Source of the DNA: Pseudoxanthomonas sp. z9
GTDB taxonomy: Bacteria > Pseudomonadota > Gammaproteobacteria > Xanthomonadales > Xanthomonadaceae
Direction of reading: 5' to 3'
NCBI RefSeq assembly: GCF_006542425.1
Contig: NZ_VFID01000003.1
Span: forward strand, 399,321-463,320
Length of the DNA stretch: 64,000 bases
The translations under genes were made by a program, and so were the position numbers. Below the pieces are notes generated by a model. The model saw only the letters and a program-made list of their open reading frames with translations, was not told the DNA's origin and did no database searches. Numbering within the stretch: the first letter of the stretch is position 1; each line of letters starts with the position of its first letter. Below are positions 26,357-33,387 of the stretch, in pieces.

Positions 26357-26799
26357 GCGCGGCCGACATCAATGCGTTGTTGCGCGCGCGGCTGCCGGCG
26401 GGCGCGCCGTTGCAGATTCCGCCACCCTGCCTGCTGGACATGCAGGGCGAGGTGGTCGAGTACATTGAAGGCGAATCGCTGCGCATGCGCTTTCCGGTCC
26501 TGGCGCGCTACCAGAATCCGATCGGCCACATGCAGGGCGGCTTCATCGTCGCCGCGCTCGACAACACCCTGGGCCCGTTCTCCTACCTGATCGCCCCGCC
26601 CAGCGCGACCACCTCGCTCAATACCCAGTACCTGCGCCCGGTGACGCCGGATGTGTCGCACATCGTCTGCACCGCGCGGCTGATCGAACGCACCCGCGGC
26701 CAGCTGCACCTGGCCGGCGAAGCACGCGGCCCCGACGGCAAGGTGCTGGCGCTTTGCCAGGCGGTGTGCCAGATCCTGCCGGAGCGTCCGGCGCGCTGA
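26353..26799 (+). CDS. PaaI-family hotdog thioesterase
   Basis: A 148-residue single-hotdog protein. NPIGHMQGGFIVAALDNTLGPFSYL is the PaaI-type active-site block, with Asp within AALDNTLG. SLNTQYLRPV and GKVLALCQAVCQIL form the strands. PaaI thioesterases hydrolyse aromatic or acyl-CoA esters in the cytoplasm. Last gene of a three-gene overlapping set; the substrate is unknown. Confidence 0.87.
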   Translation: MSAADINALLRARLPAGAPLQIPPPCLLDMQGEVVEYIEGESLRMRFPVLARYQNPIGHMQGGFIVAALDNTLGPFSYLIAPPSATTSLNTQYLRPVTPDVSHIVCTARLIERTRGQLHLAGEARGPDGKVLALCQAVCQILPERPAR

Positions 26800-26815
26800 T
26801 GCGTTGAGTTCCCAT

Positions 26816-26944
26816 GTGGGAGCGACGTAAGTCGCGACCGGATGGCCGGTCACGCGGAAACGCCAACGTGATTCGTCGTGACAGGTGACAGGACCGAAAG
26901 AGTGCGCCCCGTGGACGTCCCATCGCGACTCACGTCGCTCCCAC
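26816..26944. repeat. Inverted pair of REP-type hairpin elements
   Basis: GTGGGAGCGACGTAAGTCGC at 26816-26835 and its near-exact inverse copy at 26925-26944 bracket about 90 bp. Each holds a GCGAC-GTRA-GTCGC hairpin after a GTGG head, the form of REP elements mobilised by RAYT transposases. The pair sits between two converging genes and may also act as a terminator. Confidence 0.72.
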
Positions 26945-26959
26945 AACTGCCGATGAAGA

Positions 26960-27532
26960 TCAGAACAACTCGCCCTGCGGTGGCACCGGGAGGGAGTAGT
27001 CCAGGCGGCCGTCCACCAGGCGCGCGGCGCGGGTCAGCGGGTGGATTTCGTGCCGCCCATCATCGAGCAGGTGCAAGACCTCCCAGCCGTCGGCGGTGAA
27101 CGCGTCGGCGATCAGGCCGCGATGGCAGTTGCGCCAGTCCGCCTCGGCGCACAGGAACGCCGTGGGGCGCCGTGCTGCGACTTCGGCCAGCGCGGCGCGG
27201 GCATCGATGAACATCGGCGTCTGCATGTAGTCCGCGTAGCCGCGGAAGCCGGGTTGCCGCCAGGCGGTATTGCTCGAATCAGGTCGCGGTTCGCGGCGTC
27301 CGCCCAGCGAAGGCATCGGCAGGTAATCGACATCCAGCTCCGACAGGCCACGCATCAGCGCGGCACCGGCGAACTGCGGATACCGTTGCGAAGCCGCGTA
27401 GCGGCGCACGTCGGCCACGACCTCGATACCCGCGCCGGCGAGTATCGCCACGAAGGCATGCCAGTCGCGGCTGGAATGCCCGATCGTCCAGATGCGGGGT
27501 GGTGCTTCAGGCAAGCTCGAAGCGGTCCGCAT
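26960..27532 (-). CDS. DUF488 family protein
   Basis: A 190-residue DUF488 protein. WTIGHSSRDWHAFVAILAGAGIEVVADVRR near the start and FLCAEADWRNCHRGLIADAF (with the conserved Cys, Glu and His-Arg) are the family hallmarks, and the tail binds no obvious cofactor. Function is not established. It overlaps the omega-amidase 3' end by 26 bp if ATG 27532 is used; TTG 27514 is an alternative. Third in a minus-strand run after the aminotransferase and amidase. Confidence 0.85.
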   Translation of the reverse strand: MRTASSLPEAPPRIWTIGHSSRDWHAFVAILAGAGIEVVADVRRYAASQRYPQFAGAALMRGLSELDVDYLPMPSLGGRREPRPDSSNTAWRQPGFRGYADYMQTPMFIDARAALAEVAARRPTAFLCAEADWRNCHRGLIADAFTADGWEVLHLLDDGRHEIHPLTRAARLVDGRLDYSLPVPPQGELF

Positions 27533-28304
27533 CGAGCATCGCCGGGAAGCGCTCGCGGTGCGCCGCCAGCGCCTCGGCCGAAATGGTCGTGGTGGTGACG
27601 CCCTCGCCCGGCCCCAGTTCCACCAGGGGCTGGCCGAGGAAATCGATCGCCGCGCTGTCGCCGGAATAATCAAGATTGTTGCCGTCGGTGCCGGCACGGT
27701 TGACCGCGGCGACGAAACACAGGTTCTCGATGGCGCGCGCGCGCAGGAGCGTGCGCCAGGCATGGGCACGCGCGGCCGGCCAGTTGGCGACGAAGATCTG
27801 CAGGTCGAAATCCAGCTGCCTCGGTCGCTCCACATCGTAACGATTGCGGCAGAACACCGGGAAACGCAGGTCGTAGCAGACCTGCGGATTGATCCGCCAG
27901 CCCTTCCATTCCACGGTGAGGCGCTCGCGGCCGGCGGCGTAGCGTTTGTGTTCGTTGGCGTAACGGAACAGGTGGCGCTTGTCGTAGCTGTGCAGAACGC
28001 CGTCGGGCGTGGCCCACAGCAGGCGGTTGAACACGCCCTCGTCGGTGCGCAACTGCACGCTGCCGGTCACCGCCGCGTCGAGTTTGCGGGCCTGCTCGCG
28101 GATCCAGGCAACGGTTTCACCGTCCATGCCTTCGGCGCGGTCGATGGCATCGTTGCTGAAGCCGCTGGTGAAGGTCTCCGGCAGGATCACCAGATCCGTC
28201 TGGCCCGCCAGCGGCGCGATCAGGTCGCCGTAATACGCGCGGTTGCCGGCCGGGTCATGCCAGCGGGTGATGCCCTGGACGAGGGAGAGGCGCAGGTCCT
28301 GCAT
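27507..28304 (-). CDS. Omega-amidase (nitrilase superfamily, YafV-like)
   Basis: A 265-residue carbon-nitrogen hydrolase. The Glu-Lys-Cys triad is visible: E43 in LPETFTSGFS, K109 in YDKRHLF, and C143 in QVCYDLRFP. Omega-amidases hydrolyse alpha-ketoglutaramate and alpha-ketosuccinamate, pulling glutamine transamination forward. It lies 30 bp downstream of a methionine aminotransferase, which makes exactly such a product when glutamine is the donor, so the pair probably acts in methionine salvage. Confidence 0.9.
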   Translation of the reverse strand: MQDLRLSLVQGITRWHDPAGNRAYYGDLIAPLAGQTDLVILPETFTSGFSNDAIDRAEGMDGETVAWIREQARKLDAAVTGSVQLRTDEGVFNRLLWATPDGVLHSYDKRHLFRYANEHKRYAAGRERLTVEWKGWRINPQVCYDLRFPVFCRNRYDVERPRQLDFDLQIFVANWPAARAHAWRTLLRARAIENLCFVAAVNRAGTDGNNLDYSGDSAAIDFLGQPLVELGPGEGVTTTTISAEALAAHRERFPAMLDADRFELA

Positions 28305-28334
28305 GTCGGTCTGGATCCGTCGGGTGATGGAAAA

Positions 28335-29483
28335 CTACAGCTTCTTCAGGCGTTCAATGGCCGCGTCCAGCGTGGCCGCGTTCTTGGCGAAGCACAGGCG
28401 CGCCAGACGCTGATCCGCCGGCGCGTTCTCGTAGAACGGCGACAGCGGAATCGCGGTGACGCCATGTTCGATGGTCAGCCAGCGCACGAACTCGGTGTCC
28501 GGCAGATCGCTGACCGCCGAGTAGTCCACCAACTGGAAGTAGCCGCCCGGCACCGGCAACGGCTTCAGCCGGGTTTCCAGCAACTGCGCGCGGAAGCGAT
28601 CGCGCTTTTCCTGGTAGAACGCGCCCAGCTGTTCGTAGTGTTCCGGTTCGTCGCGGATCATCGCCGCGAACGCGTGCTGGGCCGGCGCGAAGGTGCAGAA
28701 CACGTTGTACTGGTGGACCTTGCGGAACTCGGCGCTCAGCGCGGGGGGTGCGATGGCGTAGCCGATTTTCCAGCCGGTGCAGTGGTAGGTCTTGCCGAAG
28801 CTGGACACCACGAAGGCGCGCTCGGCCAGTTCCGGATAGCGCAGCACCGACTCATGCCGGCGGCCGTCGAACACGATGTGCTCGTAGACCTCGTCGGAGA
28901 TCAGGAAGATGCCGGTATCGCGCAGGATCTCGGCCAGTGCCGTCATGTCCGTTTCGTCCAGCATCGCGCCGGAAGGATTGTGCGGGCTGTTGATGATCAG
29001 CAGTCGCGTGCGCGAGGTGATCGCGGCGCGGATCTTGTCCCAGTCCACCGCGAAGCTGCGCGGATCCAGCGCGACGTGGACCGCGCGCGCGCCGGCCAGT
29101 TCGATCGCCGGCTCGTAGCTGTCGTAGGCCGGATCCAGCACGATCACTTCCTCGCCCGGGCGTACCACCGCATGGATGGCATTGAACAGCGCCTCGGTGG
29201 CGCCACTGGTGACGGTGATTTCGGTATCCGGATTGACCTGGCGGCCATAGCAGCGCAGCACCTTTCCGGCGATTGCCTGGCGCAGTGGCGCCACGCCGGT
29301 CATCGGCGCGTACTGGTTGTGGCCCTCGCGCATGGCGCGGTCCAGTTCGTCGACCAGCCGTTGCGGCACCGCGAAGTCGGGGAAACCCTGTCCCAGGTTG
29401 ACCGCGCCGTGCTCGGCGGCCAGTTGCGACATCACGGTGAAGATGGTGGTGCCCACCTTGGGCAGCTTGGTTTCGAGAGGCAT
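28335..29483 (-). CDS. Methionine (glutamine-type) aminotransferase, YbdL-like
   Basis: A 382-residue fold type I PLP aminotransferase. Motifs are NLGQGFPDFAVP, YAPMTGVAPLRQAI, SPHNPSGAML, DEVYEHIVFDG and the PLP lysine in SSFGKTYHCTGWKIGY. YbdL and kynurenine/glutamine-transaminase relatives prefer methionine and aromatic amino acids. ATG 29483 gives the MPLETKLPKVGTTIF start. The downstream omega-amidase supports a role in 2-oxo-4-methylthiobutyrate transamination with glutamine as donor. Confidence 0.9.
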   Translation of the reverse strand: MPLETKLPKVGTTIFTVMSQLAAEHGAVNLGQGFPDFAVPQRLVDELDRAMREGHNQYAPMTGVAPLRQAIAGKVLRCYGRQVNPDTEITVTSGATEALFNAIHAVVRPGEEVIVLDPAYDSYEPAIELAGARAVHVALDPRSFAVDWDKIRAAITSRTRLLIINSPHNPSGAMLDETDMTALAEILRDTGIFLISDEVYEHIVFDGRRHESVLRYPELAERAFVVSSFGKTYHCTGWKIGYAIAPPALSAEFRKVHQYNVFCTFAPAQHAFAAMIRDEPEHYEQLGAFYQEKRDRFRAQLLETRLKPLPVPGGYFQLVDYSAVSDLPDTEFVRWLTIEHGVTAIPLSPFYENAPADQRLARLCFAKNAATLDAAIERLKKL

Positions 29484-29551
29484 CCGCCGGTCCGGTCTCA
29501 CAGGGGGACTGCGGAGTGTACGCAATGAAGGCGTCCGGCGATGATGGGGCC

Positions 29552-30028
29552 ATGAACGGATACAGCGTTCCCGATCCGGAAAAATGCCGGCTGGCGCGCG
29601 CCTGGTGCGCGGCCCGGTACGAGGTGCTGCTGGACGATCGCGCCTGGCCGCTGCGGATCGGCGAGCCGGCCGCGGCGCTGGAGGCGCGCCTGCCGGCCTG
29701 CGACTACCTGTGGATCACGGCCTGGAACCCGCCCCTGGCCACGCGCACGGACGAGGACAACCGCGCGGCCGACCGGCGCCTGCAGGCCCGCCTGCGCGAG
29801 GCCGGGCATGTCCATGTGCCGGCCCGGGCCGGTGACGACCGCGGCGGCTGGCTCGAGCCCGGCTGGCTGGTGCTGGATCTGGCGCGCGAGGACGCCGATG
29901 CGCTCGCGCGCGCCTTTTCCCAGGGCGGCATCCTGCACTGGCGGCAAGGGCAACCGGTCCGGCTGAGGCTGATGTGGACGCGGCCAGGTGATGCGCCGGA
30001 TCTTGCGGCGGTGGAATGGGCCGGCTGA
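29552..30028 (+). CDS. DUF3293 family protein
   Basis: A 158-residue protein of the DUF3293 type. CDYLWITAWNPPL, then RTDEDNRAADRRLQARLREAG, then GWLEPGWLVLDLAREDADALARAF follow the family pattern. Function unknown. ATG 29552 is used; an in-frame ATG 12 codons upstream is possible. It is divergent from the aminotransferase across 68 bp. Confidence 0.75.
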   Translation: MNGYSVPDPEKCRLARAWCAARYEVLLDDRAWPLRIGEPAAALEARLPACDYLWITAWNPPLATRTDEDNRAADRRLQARLREAGHVHVPARAGDDRGGWLEPGWLVLDLAREDADALARAFSQGGILHWRQGQPVRLRLMWTRPGDAPDLAAVEWAG

Positions 30029-30122
30029 GCGCCAGCCGCGCAACGAGCGCCACGCGGAGGCTCGCATACAATAGCCGGCTGATTGCCGCCCGAGACCCGC
30101 CTTCTTCGAAGGCTTCCGCCTG

Positions 30123-30767
30123 ATGATCGATTCCGTTCCGAACCCTCCGCCGCTGCTGGCCGCCCACGGCCTCGCCTTCTCGCGCAACGACGAACCGGTG
30201 TTCGGCCCGCTGGACTTCGCGGTGGATGCCGGTGAAGCGCTGCTCGTGCAGGGCGGCAATGGTGCCGGCAAGACCACCCTGCTGCGCGTGCTGGCCGGGC
30301 TGCTGCGCGCCGATCGCGGCGACATCACCATCGACGGACGCGCGGCCAACGCCACCCAGCGCTCGCGGGCGATTGCCTACCTGGGCCACTTGCCCGCGCT
30401 GAAGGCGGATCTGGACACGCTGGAGAACCTCAACTTCCTGTGCGGGCTGCATGGTCGCCGCGCCCGCCAGATGCCCGGCAACGCACTGGCGATGGTCGGC
30501 CTGGCCGGCTACGAGGACGCGCTGGCGCGGCAGCTCTCCGCCGGCCAGAAGAAACGCCTCTCGCTGGCGCGCCTGTGGCTGTCGCCGGCGCCGCTGTGGC
30601 TGCTCGACGAGCCCTACGCCAATCTCGACCTGGAGGGCATCAACCTGGTCAACCGGATGATCTCCGCGCACCTGCGCAGCGGCGGCGCCGCGCTGGTCAC
30701 CACCCATGGCGCCTACGCCGCCCCTCCGGTGCAGACCCGGATGCTGATGCTGGGAGGCGCGGCATGA
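30123..30767 (+). CDS. ccmA: Haem exporter ATP-binding protein CcmA
   Basis: A 214-residue ABC ATPase of the cytochrome c maturation system I. Walker A is GGNGAGKTT (from residue 44), the signature is [15 protein letters not shown] and Walker B is [12 protein letters not shown], the CcmA form. With CcmB, CcmC and CcmD it releases holo-CcmE from CcmC by ATP hydrolysis. First gene of the split ccm locus; a TACAAT -10-like hexamer lies at 30067-30072 without a clear -35. Overlaps ccmB (ATGA). Confidence 0.95.
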   Translation: MIDSVPNPPPLLAAHGLAFSRNDEPVFGPLDFAVDAGEALLVQGGNGAGKTTLLRVLAGLLRADRGDITIDGRAANATQRSRAIAYLGHLPALKADLDTLENLNFLCGLHGRRARQMPGNALAMVGLAGYEDALARQLSAGQKKRLSLARLWLSPAPLWLLDEPYANLDLEGINLVNRMISAHLRSGGAALVTTHGAYAAPPVQTRMLMLGGAA

Positions 30768-31447
30768 GCACGCCCGGCCTGTTCGCGTCGGCTTCGGCGC
30801 TGGTCGTGCGCGACCTGCGGCTGATGTGGCGCCGTCGTGGCGATGCGCTGCAACCGGCGCTGTTCGCCCTGCTGGTGGTGGTGGTGTTCGCACTCGGACT
30901 GGGCGGCGAGCCGGACGCGCTCGGCAAGGTGGCCTCGGCGGTGATCTGGGTGGCGGTGCTGCTGGCCGGCCTGCTGTCGCTGGACACGCTGTTCCGCGGC
31001 GACGCCGAGGACGGTTCGCTGGAACAGTGGATCCTCGCGCCGGTGCCGCTGGCCTGGCTGGTCGCGGTGCGCGTGCTGACCCACTGGGCGACCACCGCGC
31101 TGCCGCTGATCATCGTGACCCCGCTGCTGGGCGAACTGCTGCACCTGCCGCGCCCGCAACTGCCCGCCCTGCTCGCCTCGCTCGCGCTTGGCACGCCGTT
31201 GCTGAGCCTGCTCGGCGCCGTGGTCGCCGCGTTGACGGTCGGCATGCGACGCTCCGGAATCCTGGTCGCGTTGCTGGCGCTGCCGCTTTACGTGCCGATC
31301 CTGGTGTTCGGCGCAGGCAGCGTCGCCGCCAGCGCGCAGGGCCTGGACGGCAGTGGCGCGTTGCTGCTGCTCGGCGCCGGGCTGGTCCTGGCACTGGTAT
31401 TGGCGCCATTGACCGCCGCCGCCGCGATCCGCATCGCCCTCAACTGA
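30764..31447 (+). CDS. ccmB: Haem exporter permease CcmB
   Basis: A 227-residue inner-membrane protein with six hydrophobic segments. [20 protein letters not shown] at the N-terminus and [27 protein letters not shown] are CcmB signatures. It partners CcmA. Its stop is 12 bp from the TetR gene that begins the inserted block; ccmC lies 5.9 kb further on, whereas in most relatives it follows ccmB directly. Confidence 0.94.
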   Translation: MSTPGLFASASALVVRDLRLMWRRRGDALQPALFALLVVVVFALGLGGEPDALGKVASAVIWVAVLLAGLLSLDTLFRGDAEDGSLEQWILAPVPLAWLVAVRVLTHWATTALPLIIVTPLLGELLHLPRPQLPALLASLALGTPLLSLLGAVVAALTVGMRRSGILVALLALPLYVPILVFGAGSVAASAQGLDGSGALLLLGAGLVLALVLAPLTAAAAIRIALN

Positions 31448-31459
31448 TTCCACGCCGCC

Positions 31460-32137
31460 ATGACGGATTTTCCCGAACCGCCGCCGTATCCGTCCGACAA
31501 GTCCGCGCGCCCGCGCACCGATGTCTCGGGACGGATCGAACTGCGCATCGAAAGGTTCATCGAGGCGGCCACCGAGGTGTTCCTCGAAAAGGGCTACCGC
31601 AATGCACGGCTGAACGACGTGGTCGCGCGCTCGGGGGGCTCGCTGTCCACGCTCTACAACGCGTTCGGCGACAAGCACGGCCTGGCGCTGGCGATCATGA
31701 AGCGCAGCATCGCCGCCTTCGGCGAAGGCCTGGAAATGCTGTACCGCTCCGACCTGCCGCCCGAACAGGCACTGCCGCTGGCCGCCGAGCGCATGGTCGA
31801 GGAAATCCTGTCGCCGGGCCGCATCGTCACCCACCGCATCGTGGTCGGCGAAGGCCTGTGCTTTCCCGAATTGCGCGACTGGTTCATGGAGCACGGCGTG
31901 ACGCCGGCCGAGCGCCTGCTTACCCAGTACTTCGAACGCGAGAAACTGAGCGGCCGGCTGATCCTGGAGCACCCTGCCATCGTCGCGGACCGCTTCTACA
32001 TGATGGTATTCGGCGGCGTGATCCTGCGCTCGGTCAACGGCCGCATCGGCGTGGCCGACAAGCCGCGGGTGAAGGTGGAGGCCCGCGAAGCGGTGTCGAT
32101 TTTCCTGGAAGGCGTCCTGCCCCGCCCGCACGCCTGA
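31460..32137 (+). CDS. TetR/AcrR family transcriptional regulator (conduit-linked)
   Basis: A 225-residue repressor-type regulator. The helix-turn-helix is in FIEAATEVFLEKGYRNARLNDVVARSGGSLSTLYNAFGDKHGLALAI (residues about 33-80). The C-terminal ligand domain contains RIVVGEGLCFPELRDWFMEHG, nearly the same as in the TetR at 45056. It sits between ccmB and the decahaem cytochrome gene, so it probably controls the conduit genes, perhaps at the palindrome at 32255-32268. Ligand unknown. Confidence 0.9.
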   Translation: MTDFPEPPPYPSDKSARPRTDVSGRIELRIERFIEAATEVFLEKGYRNARLNDVVARSGGSLSTLYNAFGDKHGLALAIMKRSIAAFGEGLEMLYRSDLPPEQALPLAAERMVEEILSPGRIVTHRIVVGEGLCFPELRDWFMEHGVTPAERLLTQYFEREKLSGRLILEHPAIVADRFYMMVFGGVILRSVNGRIGVADKPRVKVEAREAVSIFLEGVLPRPHA

Positions 32138-32220
32138 TCCGGCGGCATACCGGCCGAAAATCCCCCCATCGCGTCCCGCCAGCCAACGGGGTCGCGCGCC
32201 ATCCAATGCTGCACCGCAGC

Positions 32221-32234
32221 TTGATCTCCATCAC
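32221..32234 (+). promoter_or_regulatory. FNR/Anr-like box ahead of the decahaem cytochrome gene
   Basis: TTGATctccATCAC matches TTGAT-N4-ATCAA at 9 of 10 informative bases. CGTAAT at 32254-32259 could serve as a -10, which puts the box near -39, close to the class II position. This suggests low-oxygen activation of the electron-conduit genes. Motif inspection only. Confidence 0.5.
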
Positions 32235-32254
32235 GCATTCACTCAGCGTTTATC

Positions 32255-32268
32255 GTAATGAACGTTAC
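32255..32268. promoter_or_regulatory. Palindrome over the putative conduit promoter
   Basis: GTAATGAACGTTAC, with 4-bp perfect outer arms and partial inner symmetry, spans the presumed -10/+1 region. It is a candidate operator for the adjacent TetR-family regulator. No comparison set was available. Confidence 0.3.
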
Positions 32269-32318
32269 AAGCCCTGCGGCTAGCCAGCCTTGGCAAGCCA
32301 GGCGCAAGGGAGAACAGG

Positions 32319-33377
32319 ATGCGGCGCGCATTGTTGGGTCTGATGTTTGTCCTGGCCGCGGCGGCCATGCTCGGAGCGAGCTGGCTGGCGCCGGTGATGG
32401 CGCAGAGCGCCCCGGCCGGTTTTGATCCCTCGAAACTCCCCGCCACCCATTTCGGCAGCCAGGACGGCACGGCCCACCATTTCGCCGACGCGCCGGGTTT
32501 CGCCTTCGCCACCGTGCCGGCCAATCCGTTGCAACCGACCGCCAAGCCGATCGGCGAGGCGACCTGCACGGCCTGCCACGGCAAGGAACAGGCCAACTTC
32601 GCCCACAGCGTGCATGCACTCGGCATGCAGGCCGCGCAGCAGGCCAATCCGGCCACCCCGACCTGCGAGGCCTGCCATGGTCCCGGTTCGGCGCACGCCC
32701 AGAACCCGACCGCCAAGGGCAGCATCATCGCCTTCACCCACGATGGCGGCACCCCGGTGTCGGCGCAGACCGGCAGTTGCCTGGGCTGCCACGCCGGCGG
32801 TCCGCGCGACAGCTGGCTGGGCTCGGTGCACCAGCGCAACGATCTGTCGTGCAGCGATTGCCACAACCCCATGGCGCGCCTGTCCGCCGAAGGACTAACC
32901 GCGCGCCAGTCGGTCAGCGAGACCTGCGCGACCTGCCACAAGGACGTCCGCCAGCAGTTCAACCGCCGCTCGCACATGCCGCTGCCGGAAGGCGAGATGA
33001 CCTGTGCCGATTGCCACAATCCGCATGGCACCCTCAACGCCTCGTTGCTCAAGACCGACACCGTCAACGAGACCTGCTACCAGTGCCACGCCGAAAAGCG
33101 CGGCCCGTTCCTGTTCGAACACGCGCCGGTGCGCGAAAGCTGCCTGAACTGCCACACCCCGCACGGATCCAACCAGCACGCGCTGCTGGTGGCGCCGGTG
33201 CCGATGCTGTGCCAGCAGTGCCACTCGCACACGCGCCACCCGAATGATCTGCTGACCAGCGCGTCGCTGGGCACCGGTCCCGCGCCGGACGAACGCCTGA
33301 TGGGACGCGGCTGCCTGACCTGCCACGCGCAGATCCACGGCTCCAACCACCCGTCCGGTCCCCGTCTCCACAAGTAG
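32319..33377 (+). CDS. Periplasmic decahaem cytochrome c, MtrA/DmsE/PioA family
   Basis: A 352-residue multihaem cytochrome. The signal peptide ends near APVMAQ (about residue 29). Ten CxxCH motifs are present: CTACH, CEACH, CLGCH, CSDCH, CATCH, CADCH, CYQCH, CLNCH, CQQCH and CLTCH. Size and heme count match MtrA/DmsE, which threads through an MtrB barrel to conduct electrons across the outer membrane. AAGGGAG ribosome site. The barrel gene starts 10 bp downstream. Whether electrons flow out or in cannot be told from the gene alone. Confidence 0.95.
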   Translation: MRRALLGLMFVLAAAAMLGASWLAPVMAQSAPAGFDPSKLPATHFGSQDGTAHHFADAPGFAFATVPANPLQPTAKPIGEATCTACHGKEQANFAHSVHALGMQAAQQANPATPTCEACHGPGSAHAQNPTAKGSIIAFTHDGGTPVSAQTGSCLGCHAGGPRDSWLGSVHQRNDLSCSDCHNPMARLSAEGLTARQSVSETCATCHKDVRQQFNRRSHMPLPEGEMTCADCHNPHGTLNASLLKTDTVNETCYQCHAEKRGPFLFEHAPVRESCLNCHTPHGSNQHALLVAPVPMLCQQCHSHTRHPNDLLTSASLGTGPAPDERLMGRGCLTCHAQIHGSNHPSGPRLHK

Positions 33378-33387
33378 CGGAGGGAGC

